Assembly (NCBI RefSeq): GCF_040720935.1 | Contig: NZ_JBFDAE010000011.1 | Location: forward strand, 1-64,000 | Origin: Jejuia sp040720935 | Lineage (GTDB): Bacteria > Bacteroidota > Bacteroidia > Flavobacteriales > Flavobacteriaceae | Direction: 5' to 3' | DNA: 64,000 nucleotides | In this document: piece after piece, positions 34,792 through 43,100 of the stretch | Position numbering within the stretch: position 1 is the stretch's first letter | Layout of the letters: each line of letters begins with the position of its first letter | Notes under the pieces: model-generated | Seen by the model: only the letters and a program-made list of their open reading frames with translations | Databases searched by the model: none | Told to the model about the DNA's origin: nothing | Translations under genes and position numbers: made by a program

Positions 34792-34799
34792 CAAAGGTA
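34792..34799 (-). promoter_or_regulatory. -7 promoter box adjoining the rlmF start
   Basis: TACCTTTG on the minus strand, then CAAT, then ATG. The 4-bp distance implies a leaderless or nearly leaderless transcript. Confidence 0.5.
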
Positions 34800-34895
34800 T
34801 GGGATTTAAAGACATTCAAGTATTAGCATTCTAATTTCAGTATATTAAAGAGTTAAAAAAAAAAATTAAATAACCGTATAAATTTGTAGGTATTC

Positions 34896-34928
34896 TTTGA
34901 TTAATACCGTATTTTATCGTTATATTTG
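34896..34928 (+). promoter_or_regulatory. Complete Bacteroidota promoter for the tail-collar operon
   Basis: TTTG (34896-34899), a 21-bp spacer and TATATTTG (34921-34928) match both consensus boxes. It lies 57 bp before the first gene of a six-gene plus-strand run. Confidence 0.7.
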
Positions 34929-34985
34929 GTAAATAATAGGAAATTATTTTCTTTCAAGACCAAACTAACCCTAATATAATTACTC

Positions 34986-35573
34986 ATGAATAGACGATTT
35001 TTTTTAACAACAGGAGCCTTAGGTTTAAGTTCTGTATCCGTTTTTCCTTCATCGATTGTTCAAAATAACAATTTTGTTTCTCTTGCAGATTTCGGAAAAG
35101 GATTTTATAGTTTGTATAAAAAAACCACTCAACGATATGTAACATCATTATCAAATTCTTTTATAGAAGCACATAAAGAAATACTAATAAGTCTTACTAA
35201 TAAAGGTTATGTTTATAACAATCTTGAAGTTACGGTATTAGGCGAAAGTTGTTTTATCATCCCCTTAAAGAAAAGTTCAATGTTGGGTTTTAATTCTAAA
35301 GAGCTTGCTATAATCATAGAAAAAGAAGAAGGTGGTTTTTCACATTATATATTAAATGAATACCAAAGCATTGGGTTAAATAATTTTATTGAAAATTTTG
35401 ATAAAAATATAGAAGTATCAAAACTGGATATTAATGTGTTAAAATTTATTACACCTGTTAAAGTCCTTAAAGAGTCTATAGGAAAAGAGAGTGTGTTCGC
35501 ATTTGAGAATGCGTTAAAGAACAAAATTGTATTGAGAAGTTCTTCTAAAAAGCAATTGGTGAGTATAAGTTAA
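34986..35573 (+). CDS. Small RR-signal protein, first gene of the collar operon
   Basis: The N-terminus MNRRFFLTTGALGLSS resembles a twin-arginine (Tat) signal, followed by a short hydrophobic stretch and PSSIVQNN. The remaining 165 residues are mixed alpha/beta without a motif I recognise; a strand-rich centre (LEVTVLGESCFIIPLKKS) is notable. No cofactor site is seen, although Tat substrates often fold with a cofactor before export. It is followed 47 bp later by a formyltransferase gene and lies directly after the operon promoter. Confidence 0.6.
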   Translation: MNRRFFLTTGALGLSSVSVFPSSIVQNNNFVSLADFGKGFYSLYKKTTQRYVTSLSNSFIEAHKEILISLTNKGYVYNNLEVTVLGESCFIIPLKKSSMLGFNSKELAIIIEKEEGGFSHYILNEYQSIGLNNFIENFDKNIEVSKLDINVLKFITPVKVLKESIGKESVFAFENALKNKIVLRSSSKKQLVSIS

Positions 35574-35620
35574 ATATTTTTAGACTAGTATGTTTTAAAG
35601 ATTAAAACACCCAACACCTT

Positions 35621-36592
35621 ATGAAAACAATTTTAATAGGCAGTTTCCCTACATGCTTATCTCTATTTAAACACTTAACTGATACACGACAGTTAACAGC
35701 AGTTTGTTTTGAAGCATCCAAAAACGAAGCTGAAAACGAACAGTTTTGGATGGATTCAATTCAAAATGAAGGTTATAATTCATTTGTAATAGATAAGAAT
35801 AACATTCATAATGAATTTAAAGATTGGCTTAAAAAAGAAGCAGCAGAATTAGTTTTAGTATGTGGGTTTTCCTTGAAAATTCCGAAAGATATTTTAGATA
35901 TTCCAAAGTACGGATTTTTAAATATCCATTTTGGGAAATTACCAAGTAACAAAGGACCTAATCCAATATTTTGGTCTATAAAAAACGGTCATAAAACAAC
36001 AGCAATATCAATTCATAAAATAAATGAACATTGGGATTCCGGCCCTACTGTTTTAGAACATCCTGTTAGTATTATAATGGGCGAAACCGCAGGGATGGTC
36101 AATTCTAAAATGAGTTTTATGCTCGGACAATTAATTCAAAAAGCGATTGATAGAATTAATAATCAAGAAGTAGTTAATGTTCAAGGTAGCACAATAAAAA
36201 ATTGTTATAATAAGCGTCCTAATGCTATTGATAAAAGTATCAATTGGGAATCTCATACAGTGGATGAAATTGAAAACTTAGTAAATGCCTGTAACCCAAC
36301 TTATGGTGGAGCAACCACATACTATCAAGGCTCGATAATGAAAATAGTAGAAGTTTCTCCTGTTGCTGATTATATGCCATTATTGGGTAAGATTTCTGGA
36401 GAAATAATTCATGCGCATCCACAGGAAGGTTTGTATGTATGCTGTAAATACGGAAAATTATTAAAACTAAACATAATTAGTTCTGATGTAGGAACGCTCA
36501 CAGGAACTAAATATGTGCACTTGGGTATTCAGCCAGGGCATAGATTTACAACCACAAGTGAAAATAGTAACAAAGAAAGTATTAAAATATAA
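35621..36592 (+). CDS. N10-formyl-THF-type formyltransferase, methionyl-tRNA-formyltransferase-like
   Basis: The N-terminal domain has the formyltransferase core: LVLVCGFSLKIPKDIL, then FLNIHFGKLPSNKGPNPIFWSI, with the catalytic triad seen as N101, H103 and D139 (in EHWDSGP). A C-terminal domain resembling the Fmt OB fold (about residues 205-305) follows. At 323 residues it is Fmt-like in size, but its HFGKLPSNKG loop differs from the HxSLLPxxRG of true Fmt. A sugar or amine N-formylation role is more likely than initiator-tRNA formylation. It is 20 bp upstream of two tail-collar genes. Confidence 0.75.
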   Translation: MKTILIGSFPTCLSLFKHLTDTRQLTAVCFEASKNEAENEQFWMDSIQNEGYNSFVIDKNNIHNEFKDWLKKEAAELVLVCGFSLKIPKDILDIPKYGFLNIHFGKLPSNKGPNPIFWSIKNGHKTTAISIHKINEHWDSGPTVLEHPVSIIMGETAGMVNSKMSFMLGQLIQKAIDRINNQEVVNVQGSTIKNCYNKRPNAIDKSINWESHTVDEIENLVNACNPTYGGATTYYQGSIMKIVEVSPVADYMPLLGKISGEIIHAHPQEGLYVCCKYGKLLKLNIISSDVGTLTGTKYVHLGIQPGHRFTTTSENSNKESIKI

Positions 36593-36612
36593 TTAACCAA
36601 AAACAATAAATT

Positions 36613-37167
36613 ATGGAAGGAACAATAGGAGAAGTTCGCATATTTGCGGGCAATTTTGCACCTAGGAGTTGGGCATTTTGCGACGGACAGCTAATAGCTG
36701 TTTCTCAAAACACCGCCTTATTTTCAATTTTAGGCACCACTTATGGGGGTGACGGAAGAACTACTTTTGCCTTACCTGATCTAAGGGGACGTGCTCCAAT
36801 TGGCCCTGGAACAGGTCCAGGTTTACCAACTTATAGATTGGGAGAAAGAGGTGGCATATCAACTAATATACTAAACACTACACAAATACCTTCGCATACA
36901 CATACAGGTGTTGCCAATGTAAGTTCAGGAAATGCCACCCAAAATTCAGCAACCTCAGGAGCCTCAATTGCAACTCCAGGCACCGGGGGAGGAAGAAATT
37001 TCACGCCAACAGCAGGGTTCAACACCTCCACACCAGATGTTCCATTAAACGCAAATTCTGTAGTTGTTGGAAACACGGGAGGAAATCAGCCGGTAAACAA
37101 TATGCAGCCTTTCCTAGCGTCATATTACATCATATGCATGTTTGGGGTTTATCCGTCTAGAAGCTAG
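36613..37167 (+). CDS. Phage-tail-collar-domain protein 1 (microcystin-dependent-protein-like)
   Basis: The N-terminal half is a tail-collar domain: GEVRIFAGNFAPRSWAFCDG, LFSILGTTYGGDGRTTF and LPDLRGRAPIGPGTGPG. In phage T4-like fibres this domain forms the collar. The C-terminal half is Gly/Ser/Thr/Asn-rich with PSHTHTGVA and ends FLASYYIICMFGVYPSRS. There is no signal peptide. Length 184, equal to its neighbour. Its central 150 bp are nearly identical to the next gene. No capsid, tail-tube or terminase gene lies near. Confidence 0.85.
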   Translation: MEGTIGEVRIFAGNFAPRSWAFCDGQLIAVSQNTALFSILGTTYGGDGRTTFALPDLRGRAPIGPGTGPGLPTYRLGERGGISTNILNTTQIPSHTHTGVANVSSGNATQNSATSGASIATPGTGGGRNFTPTAGFNTSTPDVPLNANSVVVGNTGGNQPVNNMQPFLASYYIICMFGVYPSRS

Positions 37168-37204
37168 AAAAATTTATAATAAATCAATTTAAAAAACAAT
37201 AAAT

Positions 37205-37759
37205 ATGGAAGGAACAATAGGAGAAATACGCATGTTTGCTGGAAATTTTGCCCCTAGGACATGGGCGTTTTGTGAAGGACAATTATTATCAATTAATTCA
37301 AATCAATCCTTATTTTCAATTTTAGGCACCACTTATGGCGGAGACGGAAGAACCTCTTTTGGTTTGCCAGACCTTAGAGGTCGTGCTCCAATTAGCCCAG
37401 GAAATGGCCCAGGATTGCCTACTTACCGACAAGGGGAGAAAGGCGGTGCATTTACTAATACATTGAACATAACGCAATTGCCGTCACATAATCATATAGC
37501 AGCTGCCCAAGTGAGTTCAGGAAATGCCACCCAAAATTCAGCAACCTCAGGAGCCTCAATTGCAACTCCAGGCACCGGGGGAGGAAGAAATTTTACACCA
37601 ACAGCAGGGTTTAACACCTCCACACCAGATGTTCCATTAAACGCAAATTCGGTAGTTATTGGAAATACTGGAGGAAATCAATCTGTAAATAATATGCAGC
37701 CTTATCTAAGCATACATTTTATTATTTGTTTACAAGGTGTGTTTCCTTCAAGAAGCTAA
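37205..37759 (+). CDS. Phage-tail-collar-domain protein 2
   Basis: A paralogue of the preceding gene, also 184 residues, starting MEGTIGEIRMFAGNFAPRTW and ending HFIICLQGVFPSRS. The collar motif (TYGGDGRTSFGLPDLRGRAPI) is intact. The middle (QVSSGNATQNSATSGASI onward) is almost base-for-base the same as in gene 1, whereas the ends differ, which points to gene conversion. Proteins of this size usually trimerise. It is 37 bp after gene 1 and 35 bp before the methyltransferase gene. Confidence 0.85.
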   Translation: MEGTIGEIRMFAGNFAPRTWAFCEGQLLSINSNQSLFSILGTTYGGDGRTSFGLPDLRGRAPISPGNGPGLPTYRQGEKGGAFTNTLNITQLPSHNHIAAAQVSSGNATQNSATSGASIATPGTGGGRNFTPTAGFNTSTPDVPLNANSVVIGNTGGNQSVNNMQPYLSIHFIICLQGVFPSRS

Positions 37760-37794
37760 TATTCATTTTAACCAAAAACGATTAATCAATTAAA

Positions 37795-38808
37795 TTGAAA
37801 GATAAAACTCAAATACTGCATAGTATAACCAAAAGGATATTAATAACTACAACCGAAAATGAGGTTGAAGCTGTAAAGCACCTTAATGAATTTTATACTC
37901 AATTTGAAACTAGTGATGATATTGAAGGTGATATACATTTAACAAACGGTATTGCGCTGTCTAAAAAACATGCCGCCGATTGTATTAAAGATTATAAAAG
38001 AACAAGTAGGTTTTTAAAAGGTGTGTATAAAGCAATAGTTTCATGTGCTGAAAATTTCCCTGATACCGAACTAAATATTTTGTATGCGGGTTGCGGCCCT
38101 TACGCAACTTTAGTATTGCCGTTACTCTCATTTTTTAAACCAGAACAGTTAAATATAACATTACTGGATATTAATAAAAGTTCTATTGAAAGTATAAAAC
38201 GCATCGTTTCTGAATTGAAAATGGATAGCTATTTTGGCGATATAATTGTTGCAGATGCTACCACATATAAATATCCTGAAACATTAAACTTACATTTAGT
38301 GATTTCAGAAACCATGTTTAATGCCTTAACAAAAGAACCACAAGTTGCGGTTACTGATAATTTGGCACCGCAACTCATAGAAAAAGGAATTTTAATCCCT
38401 GAAGAAATTGACGTCTCCATGGGCTATTCCTTCTTTTCTAAAGAACCATTTTTGAACCAATTTGATAATGAGTATTATGTTTCAAATACGACAAATAAAC
38501 CTATAGAAAGAGACGCACCAGAAACATTATTCGTACTCAATAAAAAAACATCTAAAAATGTAAAATTGGTTGACTCAAATTATTTTGAAAGTAGATTATT
38601 TACCATTCCAACAGACTTTCAAAATAAACCAGACATTTGCCTTTACACCAGAATAAAAATATTTGATTCCATTGATTTACAGAATGAAGACTCCCTAATT
38701 ACTAATCCGTTCTGTATAGCATCATTATATAATTTACCAAAGGAATCTAAATTCAGAATTAACTATAATATTAAAAACAGCCCTAATTGGGGAGTAACCA
38801 TTTATTAA
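37795..38808 (+). CDS. SAM-dependent methyltransferase-like protein
   Basis: A class I methyltransferase fold is suggested by motif I ILYAGCGPYATL (residues 95-106), an acidic strand LNITLLDINKSS near residue 124 and DIIVADATTY near residue 150. The VISETMFNAL segment resembles the protein-arginine-methyltransferase type (S-E-x-M), a loose match. The C-terminal 130 residues are strand-rich. TTG is used as start. Length 337. It lies inside the collar operon, 14 bp before the T9SS protein start, suggesting it modifies one of the operon products. Confidence 0.68.
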   Translation: MKDKTQILHSITKRILITTTENEVEAVKHLNEFYTQFETSDDIEGDIHLTNGIALSKKHAADCIKDYKRTSRFLKGVYKAIVSCAENFPDTELNILYAGCGPYATLVLPLLSFFKPEQLNITLLDINKSSIESIKRIVSELKMDSYFGDIIVADATTYKYPETLNLHLVISETMFNALTKEPQVAVTDNLAPQLIEKGILIPEEIDVSMGYSFFSKEPFLNQFDNEYYVSNTTNKPIERDAPETLFVLNKKTSKNVKLVDSNYFESRLFTIPTDFQNKPDICLYTRIKIFDSIDLQNEDSLITNPFCIASLYNLPKESKFRINYNIKNSPNWGVTIY

Positions 38809-38822
38809 AACCAAAAGCAATC

Positions 38823-41603
38823 ATGAAAAACAATTACTTAATCTTTTTTTTAACCAGTACCTTATCACTATTTATAGGACAGGCACAAACCGAAACGTTT
38901 GAAGGCCTATCGAACAATGCTTCTACATTTACGAATAACTCCCAACCCTTTGAAACCGTTGGAGGATTCCGGGTCCAAGCAGGTTTCCCTGGCACAGGTG
39001 CAAGTGGGTCCAACAAATATTTGGATAACGATTCTAACATTGGCGCAGGTACTTCTTATTCAATTAAAACAACCAATAACGCATTGTTTACCGCAAAAGA
39101 CGTAGATATTTTTCTATCTGTTGATAGTGGCGTAACTGTAGGCGGTAGTGGCGGTGTTATTATTAGAGGAAAACAGGGTGCTGCTACAGTATTTACAATT
39201 ACAAAAAATACTGGAATTCCAACAACGTTTGCTCCAGACAATGGATTTTTTAACGTTGACTTTGCAACCGAAGGCGGGGTGGATAATAGTGAAAAAAATA
39301 TAAATACACTAGAATTTGAACTCACAGGAAGTTTTGTATATATAGCTGTTGACGAATTTTCCTTTGGACCAGAATTTGTTGTTGCGGATACCGCACCTCC
39401 TTTTGTACAAACGATACTAGTTGCTGGTACACCAAATACGACGGATGATAGTGTTGATTTTACGGTTACGTTCAATGAAAATGCCAGTAATGTGTCAACG
39501 GACGATTTCGTGTTAGATGGTTCTGGGACTGCAACTGGAACTATTTCAACGATAAGTGGTTCTGGCTCTGTTTATACAGTAACGGTAAATGGTATTTCTG
39601 GTGAAGGTACGCTCAGTATAGATTTATTGGCTTCAACAAATATTATTGACGATTTAGGAAATGGAAATGGTACAAATGGTAATACACCTGCTTTTACGGC
39701 AGGAGAAAACCATACGGTATCCGCATGTTTTTTAGAATCCTTCGAGAACTTCGGTGTTTCAGCTAGTACATTTACCAGCAATGGTTTACCATTTGTTTCA
39801 ACAAACGGTCTAGATGTTTTTAATTTAAGCAATGCTGGAGCAGGTAGTTCTGACCAATATTTAGATAATAATGGAACTGGAGGTGCTACTTTTTCTGTAA
39901 AAACAAGTGGCGGTGAATTATTTACAATGAAAACTGTAGATCTATACTTATCATCAATTGCCAATGGATCAAGCCCTACTAACAATGGTACATTAACCAT
40001 TAACGGAAAAGTTGGAAATACAACAGTATATACAATTTCGAAAAGTACCGGTTTCCCAACAAGTTTGGCAAATGGCGATAATGGATTTTTTAATTTGAAT
40101 TTTGCCACAGATGGCGCTTCAAATTTTACAACTGTAAATGTTGATGAAATTGAAATTGTGTTAGGAGCTTCTTTTATATATCTAGCTGTAGATCATTTCG
40201 AATTTTGTGAACAAGGCCTTGTAGATTCATTTGCTCCAGAAGTAGAAAGTATTGCAGTTGTAGGTACTCCAACATCTATTGCTTCAACCGTAAACTTTTT
40301 AGCGACTTTTAATGAAAATGTAGTGAATGTAAGTGCAGACGATTTCACATTGGTAACCACAGGAACAGCAACTGGAAATATTACTGGTGTTACAGGTTCA
40401 AATAACGCATACACAATAACAGTTGAGACTATTGATGGCGAAGGTACCATAGGCGTAAATCTAAATGGAGGCACAGATATCCAAGACGTATTGGGTAATA
40501 GCGGTGTATTAGCTTTTACTGGAGCATTACATACTGTATCTGACTGTGTTGTTGAGACTTTTGAATCTTTTACAGCTACAGACGCTAGTTTTACAAGCAA
40601 CGGAATAGTGTTTAACACAACAAATACCTTAGCTGTTTTCGAACTAAATGGAGCTGGTACAAATGCTTCAGATTTCTTTTTGGAAAATGGCACTAAGGCA
40701 TTGGGCACTTATGCCATCAATTCAACTAACGGAACACTATTTATAGCAAACACCGCGCAATTATATGTTTCATCAGATGCAGCAGGGCTTCTTCCTACAG
40801 ATGATGGAACGCTAAGCATTCGAGGTGTAAAAGGGGGCAGTACGGTTTTTACCATAGATTTAAATAGCGGAAATACAACATTTCCAACATCATTGGCTCA
40901 AGGAAATAATGGTTTCTTTCAAGTTGATTTTGCAACTGACGGCGCTGCGGATTATAGCGGTATAGATATTGACAAATTAGAAATAGAATTAATATCTACA
41001 TTTGTATATTTAGCTGTTGACGATTTCGGGTTCTGTTTAGACACAACAAGTCCTAGTGTTGCTATTAACTCTGTAGAATCTTCTCCAACGGGAGCAAATC
41101 CTATTCCTATTACGGTTACATTTTCTGAACCAGTAACAGGATTCGACATGGGAGATCTTGTGGTAACAAATGCTACTATAAACTCGTTTTCTGGTTCAGG
41201 AGACACTTATACGTTCAATATAGTGCCAGTAGCAAACGGAACTATAACAGTTGATATTAATAGTGACGTCGCTGATGACGCATCTGGTAACGGCAATACA
41301 GCTGCGACTCAGTTTAATATTGATTTTGATAGTACATTAACTAATGTAGATGTAGTTTTGGAAAAAGGATTAACCATTTATCCTAATCCTGCAAATACTG
41401 TCATTAATATCTCCAATACAGCAAATTTGGAATTAACAGGACTTCAATTAATTGATGTTCAAGGAAGAACAATTCGTTCACAAGAAACAAATCCAAACGA
41501 TGCTATTCAGGTTATGGATATATCTGAAATTAATTCAGGAATTTATTTCATTAAAATAACAACTGATAACGCTTCTTTAGTAAAACAGGTTATTATCCGA
41601 TAA
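38823..41603 (+). CDS. Large repeat-built T9SS-secreted protein with bacterial Ig-like domains
   Basis: Start at ATG 38823 gives a signal peptide ending GQAQ; the longest frame is 12 codons longer and less likely. Three copies of a roughly 155-residue module (opening ETFEG, LESFENF and VETFESF; closing YIAVDEFSFG, YLAVDHFEFC, YLAVDDFGFC) alternate with Ig-like modules of about 100 residues (APPFVQTILVAGTP..., APEVESIAVVGTP...). The C-terminal 80 residues are a T9SS type A sorting domain (LTIYPNPANTVINI). Length 926. Predicted surface protein or adhesin, exported after the collar operon is expressed. Confidence 0.85.
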   Translation: MKNNYLIFFLTSTLSLFIGQAQTETFEGLSNNASTFTNNSQPFETVGGFRVQAGFPGTGASGSNKYLDNDSNIGAGTSYSIKTTNNALFTAKDVDIFLSVDSGVTVGGSGGVIIRGKQGAATVFTITKNTGIPTTFAPDNGFFNVDFATEGGVDNSEKNINTLEFELTGSFVYIAVDEFSFGPEFVVADTAPPFVQTILVAGTPNTTDDSVDFTVTFNENASNVSTDDFVLDGSGTATGTISTISGSGSVYTVTVNGISGEGTLSIDLLASTNIIDDLGNGNGTNGNTPAFTAGENHTVSACFLESFENFGVSASTFTSNGLPFVSTNGLDVFNLSNAGAGSSDQYLDNNGTGGATFSVKTSGGELFTMKTVDLYLSSIANGSSPTNNGTLTINGKVGNTTVYTISKSTGFPTSLANGDNGFFNLNFATDGASNFTTVNVDEIEIVLGASFIYLAVDHFEFCEQGLVDSFAPEVESIAVVGTPTSIASTVNFLATFNENVVNVSADDFTLVTTGTATGNITGVTGSNNAYTITVETIDGEGTIGVNLNGGTDIQDVLGNSGVLAFTGALHTVSDCVVETFESFTATDASFTSNGIVFNTTNTLAVFELNGAGTNASDFFLENGTKALGTYAINSTNGTLFIANTAQLYVSSDAAGLLPTDDGTLSIRGVKGGSTVFTIDLNSGNTTFPTSLAQGNNGFFQVDFATDGAADYSGIDIDKLEIELISTFVYLAVDDFGFCLDTTSPSVAINSVESSPTGANPIPITVTFSEPVTGFDMGDLVVTNATINSFSGSGDTYTFNIVPVANGTITVDINSDVADDASGNGNTAATQFNIDFDSTLTNVDVVLEKGLTIYPNPANTVINISNTANLELTGLQLIDVQGRTIRSQETNPNDAIQVMDISEINSGIYFIKITTDNASLVKQVIIR

Positions 41604-41628
41604 TTTTTGAAGATAGTTTTATAAATGA

Positions 41629-41662
41629 AATCCGAGCTCTTAAAATGGCTCGGATTTTTTTA
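41629..41662 (+). terminator. Terminator closing the collar operon
   Basis: AATCCGAGC and GCTCGGATT form a 9-bp stem with a short loop and a following T-run, 25 bp after the T9SS gene. Confidence 0.85.
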
Positions 41663-41732
41663 TGCATAACGTTTACTTCATTTGAAGCAAAAATTGCATT
41701 CCAATTTAAACGATTCTCGAATTCCGTATGAT

Positions 41733-41740
41733 TATCTTTG
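41733..41740 (+). promoter_or_regulatory. -7 promoter box deciding the first helicase start
   Basis: TATCTTTG lies inside the extended reading frame, so ATG 41728 cannot be the start of a message begun here. ATG 41755, 14 bp downstream of the box, is the supported start. Confidence 0.55.
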
Positions 41741-41754
41741 TACAAAATAATTTT

Positions 41755-43092
41755 ATGTCAAAATCATTTTCCGATTTAGGGATTAATCTGCTATTGCAAC
41801 AAAGTTTAGCCGATTTAAAAATTACAGTTCCAACCGATATTCAAGAAAAAACAATTCCAGTTGTTTTAAATCAAACCAAAGATGTGGTGGCTTTGGCAAA
41901 AACCGGTACAGGTAAAACTGCCGCTTTTGGGTTGCCGCTAATTCAGGGTATAGATACTGAAAATAATGATATTCAAGCCGTAATATTAGCACCAACAAGA
42001 GAATTGGGGCAACAGATCTATAACAATTTAGTTTCCTTTTCAGCAAACATCCGTACTGTTTCCATTGCAGGTGTTTTTGGAGGTATTCCTATAAAACCTC
42101 AAATTGAACGTTTAAAATCTGCGACCCATATTGTGGTGGCAACTCCCGGACGACTAGCCGATTTGATAAAACGTAATGTCATAAAAATTAATAACATCGC
42201 TTATTTTATTTTAGATGAAGCAGATGAAATGGTAAGCGCTCACAAGGAAGGTTTGGATAGTATTATCGAAGCGCTTCCAAAATCGCGACGTACTTTGTTG
42301 TTTACTGCGACTATGCCCGGAACCATAAAACAATTGGTTCAAAATTACATGTCCAAACATGTTGTTCACATAGAAGCAGATATGGCTACCGTTGGACATC
42401 AAGGCATCGATCATCAATATGTGGTTGTAGAGCCCATTGAAAAACTTGAAGTTTTGCTTCATTTTTTAAATTCGAAGGAAGGCAAACAAGGTATTATATT
42501 TTGTAAAACCAAAGCTGCGGTTAATAAATTGGCAAAAAAACTGGCCATTAATAAATTCTCATCCGGAGCACTTCACGGTAGTTTATCCCAAGGTATTCGC
42601 GACCGTATCATGGGACAGTTTAGAGAAGGCTATATTGATATTTTGGTGGCCACCGATTTGGCTGCTCGTGGAATCGACGTTAAAGACATCGCCTATGTAG
42701 TTAATTATCATTTACCAGATACTTATGATGCCTATGTTCATAGAAGCGGACGTACAGCAAGGGCAGGAGCAAAGGGGCTCTCGTTAAGCATCATACAACA
42801 AGAAGAGATTGACGATATTCCAGAATTTGAAAATGAATTGGGTATTGTCTTTAATGAATTCAAAAAAGCAGATGCCCAAAGTATAGAAGAGAACAACGGA
42901 TTAATATGGGCGAAAAAAATATTCAAGACGAAACCCAATAGAGATATTTCAGAAGATTTTAAAGCGAAGATAAAAACGATATTTCATCATTTAACAAAAG
43001 AGGAATTAGTTGATAAAATATTGGCTAATTATTTGGCACAATCTAAAACGGCGATTCCAAAATTAGAGGATTCCAAGAAACATAAAAAGTAG
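41755..43092 (+). CDS. DEAD-box RNA helicase, RhlE/DbpA-like
   Basis: Complete motif set: Q motif region ITVPTDIQEKTIP, Walker A AKTGTGKTAAF near residue 45, PTRELGQQ, DEAD near residue 150, TATMP (motif III) and HRSGRTARAG (motif VI). The tail of about 70 residues ends KKHKK and is basic. ATP-dependent RNA unwinding, likely for ribosome assembly or cold growth. Length 445 from ATG 41755, chosen because the -7 box lies upstream of it. It is 8 bp before a second helicase gene. Confidence 0.92.
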   Translation: MSKSFSDLGINLLLQQSLADLKITVPTDIQEKTIPVVLNQTKDVVALAKTGTGKTAAFGLPLIQGIDTENNDIQAVILAPTRELGQQIYNNLVSFSANIRTVSIAGVFGGIPIKPQIERLKSATHIVVATPGRLADLIKRNVIKINNIAYFILDEADEMVSAHKEGLDSIIEALPKSRRTLLFTATMPGTIKQLVQNYMSKHVVHIEADMATVGHQGIDHQYVVVEPIEKLEVLLHFLNSKEGKQGIIFCKTKAAVNKLAKKLAINKFSSGALHGSLSQGIRDRIMGQFREGYIDILVATDLAARGIDVKDIAYVVNYHLPDTYDAYVHRSGRTARAGAKGLSLSIIQQEEIDDIPEFENELGIVFNEFKKADAQSIEENNGLIWAKKIFKTKPNRDISEDFKAKIKTIFHHLTKEELVDKILANYLAQSKTAIPKLEDSKKHKK

Positions 43093-43100
43093 CAACCGTT

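Noticed and set aside
36613..37759. Prophage or tailocin
   Set aside because: Collar-domain proteins are phage-type, but no capsid, portal, tail-tube, sheath, baseplate, terminase, lysis or integrase genes are in the window.
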